Positions 48,906-58,300 of a stretch of DNA of 64,000 nucleotides are shown here, piece after piece. Made by a program: the position numbers and the translations under genes. The DNA lies in contig CM043969.1 of the NCBI GenBank assembly GCA_014529385.2, positions 67,280,676 to 67,344,675 of the forward strand, given 5' to 3'. The notes beneath the pieces were generated by a model. The model searched no databases, had not been told where the DNA came from, and saw only the letters and a program-made list of their open reading frames with translations. The stretch comes from Adiantum capillus-veneris. Its lineage: Eukaryota; Streptophyta; Polypodiopsida; Polypodiales; Pteridaceae. Within the stretch, counting starts at the first letter, position 1. Each line of letters opens with the position of its first letter.

Positions 48906-49976
48906 TATGACAATCCACAAATGCTCAGCTGAAAAAGAGAAAAGAGAATTCTATCAAGACATTAACCACCCTTCTTTATATCAAGTCTACAAACAAATTA
49001 AAAGCATAAAATTGTCAAGCAAATTAAGCGCACAAATTAAGCGCAAGCAAAAAAGAATTACATAAAATTGTGACATGCAAAGTTTGTCACTTGCTATGCG
49101 AACTTTGAGAAGTTAAGAGAAACTCGGCACTCACTAACTACGCGCACAGAGTGACACTTGGTACGCGATTTCCTATTGCTAGGAAGAGGTTGACGTCCCC
49201 CAAAATCGCGCACGGGTGTCACGGTGTGTCGCTTGGAGGGTTGGAGGCTTAAATTCGAAGCCTTGTGAATGACAATAAGCGAAAAAACGGGTTGGGTAGG
49301 TTCCTTTTATGGCCAAAAACGCCGCCTCGGGGGGTGTGCAAATCGGTTGCCGCCTCGAAGTTTGGTCCAACGGCTAGTTTTTATGCACCTAGGGACTTGC
49401 GCCATGCACCCTATATAAACCTCCTCAGAGCCCAAACTAAGCCCATTTTGAAGGAGGTTTTACCCGGTTCTCGCACTTCCACAACCCAAAACTTCGAGCG
49501 CTTTGACCGTCACACCGTGCGTGATATTCGTAAGTGAGAAGACTTTGCCTCCTTTGTCATTTCGCGTACGGAGTTTCAAAGCAATGTGTTCCACTATGTC
49601 CACAAATGTGATCATGTTTACGATGTGTACCGCAATGTGTGCCACTATTTTCACCATGCATACAATATGTGTCTCAAGAGGTTTAAGAGGTTTTCACCGC
49701 TTGGACTCCCGTCACCCCGTGCGCGAATTTGGTAAGTGAGAGGACTGTGCACCCTTCGCAATTTCGCGTACGAAGTGTCACCGCCTCTGTGTAATGCTCC
49801 GTCACCCCGTGCGCAATCACCGTAAGTGTGAGGACATTGGTCCCTTTGTGATTTCGCGTACGGGGTGTCACCGCAATGTGTTCCACTATGTACAGAAATG
49901 TGTGCCACTAAATATACATCGTTTACTTTTTTTACTAATGTTTGTTGTGTAACAATCATTCCTATCCCTTTTGAAG
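48906..49976. promoter_or_regulatory. shared upstream region of genes 2 and 3 with repeated CG-rich motifs
   Basis: This divergent region contains a repeated block with CCGTCAC(A/C)CCGTGCG, then GTAAGTG(A)GAG, then ATTTCGCGTACG. It occurs three times in direct orientation (about 49,507-49,570, 49,710-49,780, 49,800-49,875). An inverted version occurs near 49,150-49,235 (GTGACACTTGGTACGCGATT). Such symmetric CpG-rich sites could be promoter elements or binding sites for an element protein. Each direct copy carries a GTAAGTG that would serve as a splice donor in a 5' leader. Confidence 0.6.
49412..49419 (+). promoter_or_regulatory. candidate TATA box of gene 3
   Basis: TATATAAA, about 560 bp upstream of the gene 3 ATG. 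That implies a long, possibly spliced 5' leader. Confidence 0.5.
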
Positions 49977-52133
49977 ATGGCAAGGACCAAGAAGACTGCA
50001 AGGAAGGTTGATAAGCCGGTTGATAAGCCTCTATCCAAAGATGAAGAAGAAGCTCAGCCTAGCAAAGATTTAGCTGGTACTTCAAAACCAAAGGAGAGCA
50101 CATCTCAGAGGAAGGACCCTAAACCAAGCACACCTGACCCTCAACCAAGCAAAAGAAAAACTACACATCAGAGGAAAGCTTTCAAGCCAGTGCAGCTTAA
50201 GCCTCTCCTTACAAAGAGAAAGTTCAAGCAGGGGGTCAAATGTCTAAGAGAGATAAGGAAGGCCATAAAGGCCATCAATCTTGCAATTCCCAAACTGCCC
50301 TTCCAAAGACTATGCAGACAAGTTGCAGAGGAGTACAAGATTGACATGAGGTGGATTAGAACTGCATTGGCATGTATCCAGGAGGCTTCTGAGGACTTTA
50401 TGATTGAGCTTTTCCAAGATGCCTATATCTGTGCAGCTCATGCCCATAGGGTTACTTTGATGGACAAAGACATGATCACCCTCAGGAGGCTGAGATACGG
50501 GTTTTCAAGAATGTTGGAGCCTGTCCCTATGCATGATATTAAGGCCTTTAATATTCTCAACATTCCTCCATGGAGGAAGCCCAAGGAGCCTGAAGTAGGA
50601 GTAGTTGATATTACTGAAGAAGAGGAAAAGGAAAGGAAAAAGAGAGCAAAGGAAGACAAGGAAATTGCAGAGAGAAAGGAGCTTGACCTGTTGGAACCTC
50701 AACTACTGCCCCTCTTGAGGAGTGTCAATCCTACTGGTTTTGTTGTCGCTCTATTCAGTGAGGAGGATCCTAGGGAGGATTACAATTCACTTGACTCTGA
50801 GACCTTGGAAATTCTCAAGGACTGGACCAAGGAGATCAATTCTCCACTCCTTATCACATGCCTCAGGTTGTTTTTGTTTTCCTATGTATTTTTGTTTATA
50901 GCAAGAACTCTTTATATAACAATATCTTGTACCAGGTTAATGATGCATACATATGAGCCAGACCTTCAACAAAAGGTGGAATTTTTAGACCCTTCTATCT
51001 CCCACTTTCTCAGGACAGAGACAAATATTAGAGAGCTCACAAAGTGGTTGATTCATGTGGACTTGGAAATCTGTGAAATTTTCTTGATTCCTTATCATGA
51101 GAGGTAAGTTTCCTACCTACACCTTGTGAAGAGAATTTACTAATTCATGTTAGAAGGCTAACTGAGGCTTGTTTTTATAGCTCACATTGGAGTTTAATTG
51201 CAATTGATATTGTGAAAAGAAAATGCTACTTTGTCAATTCTCTTGCTGAAGTACATGGTCAAGCAAAATTGTAAGTATAGTAGCAGACACATTTTGTAAA
51301 CCACAAGCAGAATCTCAAGCACATACTTTTAATAAAGAATTTTGGACAGTGTTGCTACAAGATTTATAGAGACACTGGAGAATTGTCCACCCATGCCAAA
51401 GATGCTGACTGAAATCCAATTTTCAGTTGTGAAGGTTGGAATTCTTTATGCTTTGTTCACTTCAATGGATTATCCTCAAATATTTTTTCCCATAAATACA
51501 TGTAATGAGTTGCAGGTTCCAATCCAGCCTGAAAGCCATTCATGTGGATGGAGGGTAGTGACAAATGCCAAGCTCCTCTTGGACTTCATATACTGCAATG
51601 ACAATCAGAATATAGAAGTATAGCATATTTCATATTTGCTAGCTGTATTTTTTCTCATTTTATTGTTCCTAAAACTTGCTTTCTATTGCCTTGTATAGAT
51701 CAACAGAGAGTGCTATAGTGAGAACCATGTATGGTTGACAAGAGCAAAGATTATCAAGTATATGATTGAAGCAAATGGACGACTGCAAGAGGTATTTAAA
51801 GATGATGATGCTGAAGAGCTAGAAAAGGCAAAGGGGAAAGCAAAACTAGAAAAGGCAAAGGGGAAAGCAAAACTAGAAGAGGCAAAGGGGAAAGCAAAGC
51901 TAGAAAAGGCAAAGGGGAAAGCAAAACTAGAAGAGGAAAAGGGAAGTGAAGAGGAAGAAGAGAGTGGTGAGCAGGAAAAGGCAAGTGAAGAGATGGATGA
52001 TAAGAGAAAGAGGAAGCAGCCCTCAAGCCCTCCTGCCAAAGAGCCCACAAGAAAATCTCCCAGGACAAAAGAGCCCACTGCAAAAGCACCAACCCGTAGG
52101 GATAGGAAAACTCCTGGCAGAAAACTATTCTAG
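49977..52133 (+). CDS. gene 3: histone H3-Ulp1 (C48) protease fusion, intact
   Basis: Exons 49,977-50,866, 50,936-51,103, 51,181-51,270, 51,350-51,617 and 51,699-52,133 join to exactly 617 codons without a stop. Residues 1-10 read MARTKKTARK, as in the H3 tail (ARTKQTARK), followed by a lysine/proline-rich linker. Residues about 86-174 are a gap-free histone H3 fold (LREIRK, KLPFQRL, DMRW, QEASEDF, HAHRVTLMDKD); RW and RVTLM recall CENH3. After a charged stretch, a Ulp1-like protease has His in SHWSLIAID (about 356), Asn-Ser in YFVNS, Gln in VPIQPES and Cys in HSCGWRV (about 447). The tail has four KAKGKAKLE-type repeats and a basic KSPRTK end. A segment of exon 4 (about 51,435-51,515) could be a retained intron. 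The fusion is expected to be nuclear. Confidence 0.9.
51810..51940 (+). repeat. 27-bp coding repeats in gene 3
   Basis: Four near-identical units encode KAKGKAKLE, with E-E variants, giving a lysine/alanine-rich helix near the C-terminus. Confidence 0.93.
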
Positions 52134-52137
52134 CTTT

Positions 52138-52562
52138 TTGTAGCCCACTTGTATCAAGCTTCCCACTTGTATCCAATTGTCTATTCTATAGCCCTTTGTA
52201 TCAAGCTTGTATCAAGCTTTTTGTATCAAGCTTGTATCAAGCTTTTTGCAGCCCACTTGTATCAAGCTTCCCACTTGTATCCAATTGTCTATTCTATAGC
52301 CCACTTGTATCCAATTGTCTATGTAATTGCAAATATTTAAAATTGAATACATTTTGATCACCTTGTTTTAAGACTCTGTTACAAAATCAAATCATTGAAG
52401 TAAAATCATTGATGTTTGGAAAAGTTGCATTTCAATAACAAAATAAAGATCCTTTTAGATCTTTATTTCAATAAGATCCTTGCAGGTCATGTGATACAAA
52501 ACAAGATCCTTGCAGATCATGTGATACAAAATAAGATCCTTGCAGGTCATGTGTTACAAAAT
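52138..52562. repeat. minisatellites between the 3' ends of genes 3 and 4
   Basis: Units of CCACTTGTATCAAGCTT and CCACTTGTATCCAATTGTCT repeat at 52,138-52,330. Three units of about 33 bp (AAGATCCTTGCAGGTCATGT) follow at about 52,465-52,562 and run to the 3' end of gene 4. Confidence 0.88.
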
Positions 52563-52577
52563 TGCCTTAAAGGATGT

Positions 52578-53885
52578 TCAAGGCACCAAATGTACAATGC
52601 CATCCAAGATGTCCTTGCACTGTAGCCTCTTTTCATTCCTTTTTGATACCTACAAAAACAGCCCAAGTTAAATAAAGAACCAATAAGAGGACAAGAGACT
52701 TTTAGGGATAACAGTTACCTTTCCACCATTTATTTGAAAGCAAAATGTTGTGGGCAGTTCAATTTCATCATTTTGCAGGTCCAATCTCAATTGATGTAAG
52801 CTACACATGCCTCTTATCTTTACAATTGACAGATGCTCATTGTTTACCCATATATCAATGTCTTCTATTGGGCTGTCAATGAAGTCCTCCATGTTTTGAT
52901 CAAGTGGAGTTAGCTGACCACCAACATAGTGCCATATTCTGTAATAAAATGACATAATGAAGTTTTGTGTCCCTATCATGTATTTGCAAGCAATTGAGCC
53001 AGCTTGCACATTACAAGTGATTCCATTCACTGTTTTGGTGTTCCAACCCTCATCCACAAATTCAAGTACATTTGCTGAGTCTAAAGTCTTCACTGAAAAC
53101 ATTGTTCTAGATTTTCTGACTTCAGTATTAGAGAAGAAGTCTACAAAAACTGTAATGGGCATGAATATAGAAATTCTACTCTGTTTGCTTGCTATGTTTG
53201 CTTTCAAACACAATTTTACAATCTCACAAAACAGTTTGCACCTGTAGCCCTCACTTGTATTTGAGCTAGGGAGTGACCATTCTCCACTTTTGAAATCAGG
53301 CAAGTCTAGCTTAGTTGTGGCTCCAAGTTCTCCAGTCCTTCTAGGTGGAACATAATAATGGTCAAAGAAGAATATTCCATTCTCTGCCAATGAACCCTTT
53401 GTCCTTCCCTTGTATATTTCTTCACCAATTGATCCATGACACACATCCAGAATATTTATAACACATTCTACTGGCTGCCATTCCATAATGTTTGAAGGAT
53501 ACAAATCTGTACAACAAATAACCTTATACAACATGCATTACAAATAAGAATTTAAGTTAAGAGACTTACAGTTTGGTCTATGTAATGGCAAAGCAGAACT
53601 CTCTGAGTCAATATACAGATCTTTATGCATGTACACATGCTGCACCAGCACCTCTTTGATTGATTTTTTGTTGTCGCCAAAGCTGAAATCTTTAACAATG
53701 CCCTTCCATCCCGCCAAGAAAGAGTTTTTGGTGGAAGACTTTATTCTCTTGTTCTGTTGCATCAGTATCCACATTCCTTTGTGTATAGTTATTGGAATCC
53801 ATTCTCCATTTTGATCAGTCGTGTTGTAAGTGACAATGGCTTCAATGGAAGTTCTTGGTCGTTTTGATCATGATGAAGATTCCAT
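52578..53885 (-). CDS. gene 4: BAH-like protein with a small C-terminal domain
   Basis: Exons 53,885-53,570, 53,506-52,719 and 52,649-52,578 total exactly 392 codons. One stop (TGA, 53,868-53,870) falls at codon 6; the next in-frame Met is at 53,774. The N-terminal half suggests a BAH fold: FLAGWKGIVKDF, VLVQHVYMHKDLYI, LPLHRPN, LYPSNIMEWQPVECVINILD, then IFFFDHYYVPP. Compare BAH domains with a kdLY...ELy.S...d..pve.I...c.V and ffcr..Y.p. BAH domains bind histones and nucleosomes. The C-terminus (CSLHQLRLDL, IELPTTFCFQINGGK) is conserved in copy A. The BAH call is by eye only. Confidence 0.7.
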
Positions 53886-54235
53886 GGTGAAAAAAGAAAT
53901 GAGCAGAGAAGTTTAGCCTGAGTTCAAGAGAAGAATAAGCAGAATGTGCAAAAAACAGTTCAAATCTGGAAAAGATCATGAGATAGAATCCAAACGTTGT
54001 TTTATGATGACGACGTGCAAAATAAAAACAATATAATATGAGAAGTACGTCTTTCTAAAAGCGACAGCTATTGAATGCCTTTGCACTTTTACTTGTTTAC
54101 ATTGCTATTTACCAGCTCAAAGTTGCGGTAAAGATAGAATATTTGCTTTTTTTGTGAGTTTTCAAAAATAGAGGTTCCGTAACGGAAGCTCTTCAACCAT
54201 TGGTTGAGACCACTCTCTCTCTCTACACGCTAAAA

Positions 54236-54267
54236 GGCACAAAAATGACCTCAAAATTTTCCTAATG
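54236..54267. repeat. right terminal inverted repeat of copy C
   Basis: GGCACAAAAATGACC ... TTTTCCTAATG, the inverse of the left end. A GA/CT-rich stretch sits just inside both ends. Confidence 0.95.
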
Positions 54268-54420
54268 AGGTATTGGTTGCGGAAGAAGTCGAAGCCGTCC
54301 AACCTCAACCACAAGAGGTAGTCGAACGTGTTTTTAATCTGGTAAGATGAATTTATAATTCTACATCGTTATACATGATGAGTGGTAAGTCAAGCCTGAG
54401 AATTCTCTTAAACTGTCTAA
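54268..54420 (-). pseudogene. gypsy gag start and leader, right of copy C
   Basis: The minus-strand reading STTSCG-stop-GWTASTSSATNT joins the gag frame at 44,494 when copy C is removed. A possible splice acceptor (TTACCAG) lies at about 54,345. No gypsy LTR follows before the CACTA end. Confidence 0.6.
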
Positions 54421-54423
54421 GAA

Positions 54424-54426
<3 letters not shown>

Positions 54427-54497
<71 letters not shown>

Positions 54498-54625
54498 AAC
54501 GAAACATGAGAGAGAAGGGAGGGAACGAGCATAGCTGGCTCTCCTTCCTCTCCTCGTGTGTGTGTGTGTGTGTGTGGAGGGGGGACGGAGGGGGAGGGAA
54601 GAAAGAGAGAGAGAGAGGGAGAACG
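54427..54625. repeat. (GT)n(GA)n and related arrays
   Basis: GT 54,427-54,463 fused to GA to 54,494; a second GT array at 54,555-54,577 and a GA-rich stretch to 54,620. Confidence 0.95.
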
Positions 54626-54699
54626 CGGATTACCTCTTTGCTTGAGTGTCGAAAATTGAGATCTGATATTTAAATTTTCGGACGCTCTCGGTTTATTTT

Positions 54700-54840
54700 T
54701 TATCTCTGTCGGCGTCGCTATGAACATCGTTATGGACGTCGCTATGTAACAAATAAATAGTGACGTTCATAACGGTGCCAATAGCGACACCGTGGATTTT
54801 CACTTTTGAACATCGCACTCCGAACATCGCTAATGTGAAG
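54700..54840. repeat. CACTA subterminal repeats, right
   Basis: GCGTCGCTAT, ACGTCGCTAT, AGTGACGT and AGCGACAC motifs, matching those inside the left end. Confidence 0.88.
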
Positions 54841-54841
54841 T

Positions 54842-54854
54842 ACCTCTTGTAGTG
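54842..54854. repeat. right terminal inverted repeat of the CACTA element
   Basis: ACCTCTTGTAGTG, followed by the ATA target duplication at 54,855-54,857. Confidence 0.95.
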
Positions 54855-54857
54855 ATA

Positions 54858-54960
54858 CAACAACAAATGCTTTCTTTACCTGTTTAAAGCTTCTCTATCT
54901 TACCAATGGTTGTCAATAACCACATTGAACAAATCATAAAGTTCAAAAGACGCACAGAAG
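54858..54960 (+). pseudogene. LINE reverse transcriptase fragment, right of the CACTA insertion
   Basis: TTNAFFTCLKLLYLTNG continues the frame of QFADDTYAIVCADN from 28,055 once the CACTA element and one ATA are removed. Stops follow after LTNGCQ. Confidence 0.8.
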
Positions 54961-55304
54961 GAATATGTTAAGCTTGCTATGGATACAAGGTATCAAGAAG
55001 AGGTGTGGAAGATGGAATGCAATACATCTTCTTCATGGTGCATCATTAGACTCCACAATCAATCAGGCTTTCCTTCGACACAAATGTAGGAAGACATGAA
55101 AAAAATTTGGAAGTATGCGCTTCACACATTCCACCTCCCACATATGCCTTCAATTTCTAGATGTTATTACATTAAGCCTAGGTTTTTTTCAAGCATGCGA
55201 GCACAAACTCTTTTTTTTTCTTAAATAAAAAAAACTTCATATTTTTTGAAGTCTTCAATCATTAAATCTGTGTGTAATTCATACATGTAAAAGAGAGGCA
55301 CAAA

Positions 55305-58300
55305 CTATACAATGAAGTCACCAATGGATCGGAGTGCATGGGGAAGGACCTCCAGGACAAGAGAATCAAGGATGTCCTGCTCAAGATGAAGGGCAACAGA
55401 GGCAAGCTGAGTGGGCAGACCATTCCAGCACTGAGGGATACTATAGTCAGCATCATGAAGGAGGTCCTGCTCCAGTATAGCATACATGGAATCCTCAGCA
55501 TAGCAAGGACCCTCCTCGAGCTGCTGCAGGTCGCCGCAGACGGTCGCCACCGTCAACGGTCGGTGGCGTCCACACGCACCTGGAATACCTACCCACGAGA
55601 AGCGGCGCTCCAATATCTCATCCACACAATCGAATAGCAGGCGCCTTCTCATGGCCGCTTGTTGACTCTTTCGGTACAGCTCCCCTCCCATGTCCCTGTC
55701 TTCAATGCATCCATCATCTTCGTCCAGCACATCCCATTGCTCTTCTAGCTCCTCGTACACTCCCTGCCCCATCTTGCCACCGCCTCCGAGCCAACCTTCT
55801 GCCATGCACCATCCCTCCCCTGAGCCTACCGCCACCCCAGCCCCCCTCAACACATCCTCTGCATAGCAAAAGTCTACGTTCCTTGTCCATGTATCATCCG
55901 TCTCCTCTCCATTGCTCCCATATGATTCTTGCAGCATATCCTCATTGATTGCATCACTAGAAATGCATGTGCAAGAGAGAAGGTCACTCTTGTATGGGGG
56001 CTGATTGGACCCATTCTCTGTGTACATGACTCTTGCACATGTTTTCGAGTTATCTGTGGCAAATGCATCCTCAACAGGTGTATCATTCACACACAAAAAG
56101 TCCCCACCATCATTTCCCTGCATGTGCTCTTTGCTTGCACTCGATGCCTCGCTGCTTTCTTGATCACCCTCAGCTGCCACATAATTGTTGCTGCAATCAC
56201 AATCTAATTCATGCTGCAAGAGTTCCTCCCTCTTGAATTTTGTATGTGCGTTCTCCGGAGAAGCCAGCAAATTGTGCTCACTGGCATCCGCAAGCTCTAC
56301 GTTGCATGTGTGAGCCTCATCAACAGCACCCATCACCAATTTTTGAGAGCACACCTCAAGAACAGCTGGCCGCACTTTGGTCGCGGGAAACCGTACCTCT
56401 TCCAAAAGTGGATTACAGATGTTGACATCAACCTGGTAATCTGTCACATAAACCAGAGTTTACAAGAGCACGTAAACCAGAGTTGATATCATTTGCTAGC
56501 AATTTTCCTAGAAACTTTGTTTTCACTCCCGTCTCTACAGCAGCAAACTAGACTTGAACTACCATACCTCTTAGACCACTGTCGTCTTCCAACTCATCGG
56601 GAGACTCCACCAGCTCGTTATTTGAAAGATGTGCTATGTCTAATACCGAAACTGGGCTGCACTGTTCCACTTCCTTGACAAAGCAACCTTGAAGGTCTCC
56701 AAAGTTACCATCCATCTTGAATTCTCGGGGAGGGGTCGCAATTCCCATTATGTCTTCCATGGCTGTCTCCTACACAGACCCAAGAGATTTCATTAGTCCA
56801 AAGCCTGCTATTCACTGTATGCCTTGCAAAAGCAGCGCAACAAACTGGATAAATCACCTGCGACAGAGGATCACCCAAAGACCCGTCGGAATGGCACTCG
56901 GATGTGTTCTGCATGTAGTCACTAACACATATATCCGAAATGTTGCCATAAATAACCTCATCCGGAGTGAAGCTCTCCATTTCCTTCTCAATGACAGAGC
57001 TGGGCTTAGCTCGATCACTTGAAAGGGCGGCCGATTCCCGATTTCGTTGTCGTAAGGTGGACAAATCATTACTTTTCTGAGCCTGCTCCGATGAGGCAGC
57101 AGACCGTGAAGATGCTTTTGCTACGTGAACCTGTCCCTCCCTTGACTTCAAAGAATGCTTACGCGTCTGGACTGGAGTATGTAGTGAAGCAGGTTCCAAC
57201 TGTGAAGTAGATGAAGAGCGCAATCTGGAACGACTGCTCCCAGATTCCTTCACTGTGCTACTTTCAATCTTGACTGCATTCTTTCGCTTGCGCGGAGTTA
57301 TCTTTCCGACCCTAGATGAAGATGCAGCATGAGCTCTCTCATTGACCAATGGTCGAGTCTCGAGATTGGCCGTTGCCCGACTCATAGATTTTGCTAAAGG
57401 CCTCATAATGACGATGGAAGCAGATTCAGCACGCTTGGCATTCCGTGCCATGCTCACATTCAAATGTGCGAGTCTGGTAACTGGTGGAGAAGGCCACATT
57501 ACGGCACCATCTGAGCTTGTGTGTGCAGGGGACGCATAGCCTGAGGAATTGATGGGAGATCTGGAAGAGAGAGCGTGCTTCCGCCTTGTCCCATTGGTGG
57601 ACCTTGTTGCATCAGGAGGCTTAAGTAGCCCTTTATGCTGCATTGCCTCTAGAATTTGCTTAAGCGTTTTGCGCTCCTGCTCTGAGCTTTGCAGACCAAG
57701 CTGCCTCAGCCGGCGCTCAATCTCATCATGATAACCATGGCTAGCGCGAGAAGATGGGGAGCGAATCTCTTCAGATTGCTTCAAAATTACAACTGGTAGA
57801 TAGTTTTGGTGATTGCTCTTCTTTACAGGGAGAGACTGTATGGAGCGTGGCTCTACATTCTCATAAGGCTTTGAATACCTAGACAGAGTGCCCAGAGGCT
57901 TGGCATTGGAGCTGGTGTTACTAACGCCATGCTGCGACATTGTCTCAATGTGCTTCAACATGCTTTGAAGCTCAGACCGAGATGATCCATCTGTATTTGG
58001 AGAGGCCGGCATTATTGCAGGATGCTCGACAACAGTTTTTACACCAGCTCTTCGGTGCTGAGCCCTAACAGCTGAGCTTGGAGGTAAAGGGGGATGGGCA
58101 GGAGAAGGAGAGCATTGTAGTAGCTGTTGAAGAAGCTTGGCTTCACCAGATGGTTTCCTCTCAATGGTGCTGACAAGGGGTGCCTGCTGCTCTTGCGGAA
58201 GATTGTCCAGACCCATTAGGCGAGCGACAACACTGGGTGGACGAGGACTTGGGGGAGGGGATGCAGCAGAAATGGCACGAGAACGGGCATTGATTGCATC

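Larger units (their letters stand above)
44495..54267 (+). mobile_element. CATTAGG-family DNA transposon, copy C, nearly complete four-gene element
   Basis: Bounded by 32-bp inverted repeats (44,495-44,526 and 54,236-54,267; 29 of 32 positions match) beginning CATTAGG and containing TTTTGAGGTCA. Four spliced genes lie in two convergent pairs: gene 1 (+) 44,823-47,374 faces gene 2 (-) 47,381-48,905; gene 3 (+) 49,977-52,133 faces gene 4 (-) 52,578-53,885. Genes 2 and 3 diverge from a shared region of about 1.07 kb. It is inserted in the gag of the gypsy element. The flanks share only AG (GAG if one terminal base is left out of the element), so the length of the target duplication is unsettled. 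Superfamily: RAG1/Transib/CMC-like by transposase signature. Confidence 0.93.
28056..54854 (-). mobile_element. CACTA (En/Spm) transposon, 26.8 kb, with nested insertions
   Basis: Ends are CACTACAAGAGGT (28,056-28,068) and its perfect inverse (54,842-54,854), flanked on both sides by ATA, the 3-bp target duplication typical of CACTA elements. Both ends carry clusters of short direct and inverted CGTCGCTA-type motifs. On minus it encodes a TNP2-type transposase (33.9-37.2 kb) and a second, PTTA-like gene (28.8-33.2 kb). Later arrivals account for much of its length: a copia-type element (29,843-33,030), gypsy sequence (about 38.4-44.5 kb) and copy C (44,495-54,267). Its own genes now contain stops, so it would need an outside transposase. 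Confidence 0.92.

Noticed and set aside
49971-49976. Earlier non-ATG start for gene 3
   Set aside because: The ATG at 49,977 gives MARTKKTARK, aligned to the H3 start; the earlier codon is TTG.
44495-54267. Copy C as an ordinary CACTA element
   Set aside because: Ends are CATTAGG rather than CACTA and the transposase has no TNP2 landmarks, although a distant CMC relationship remains possible.
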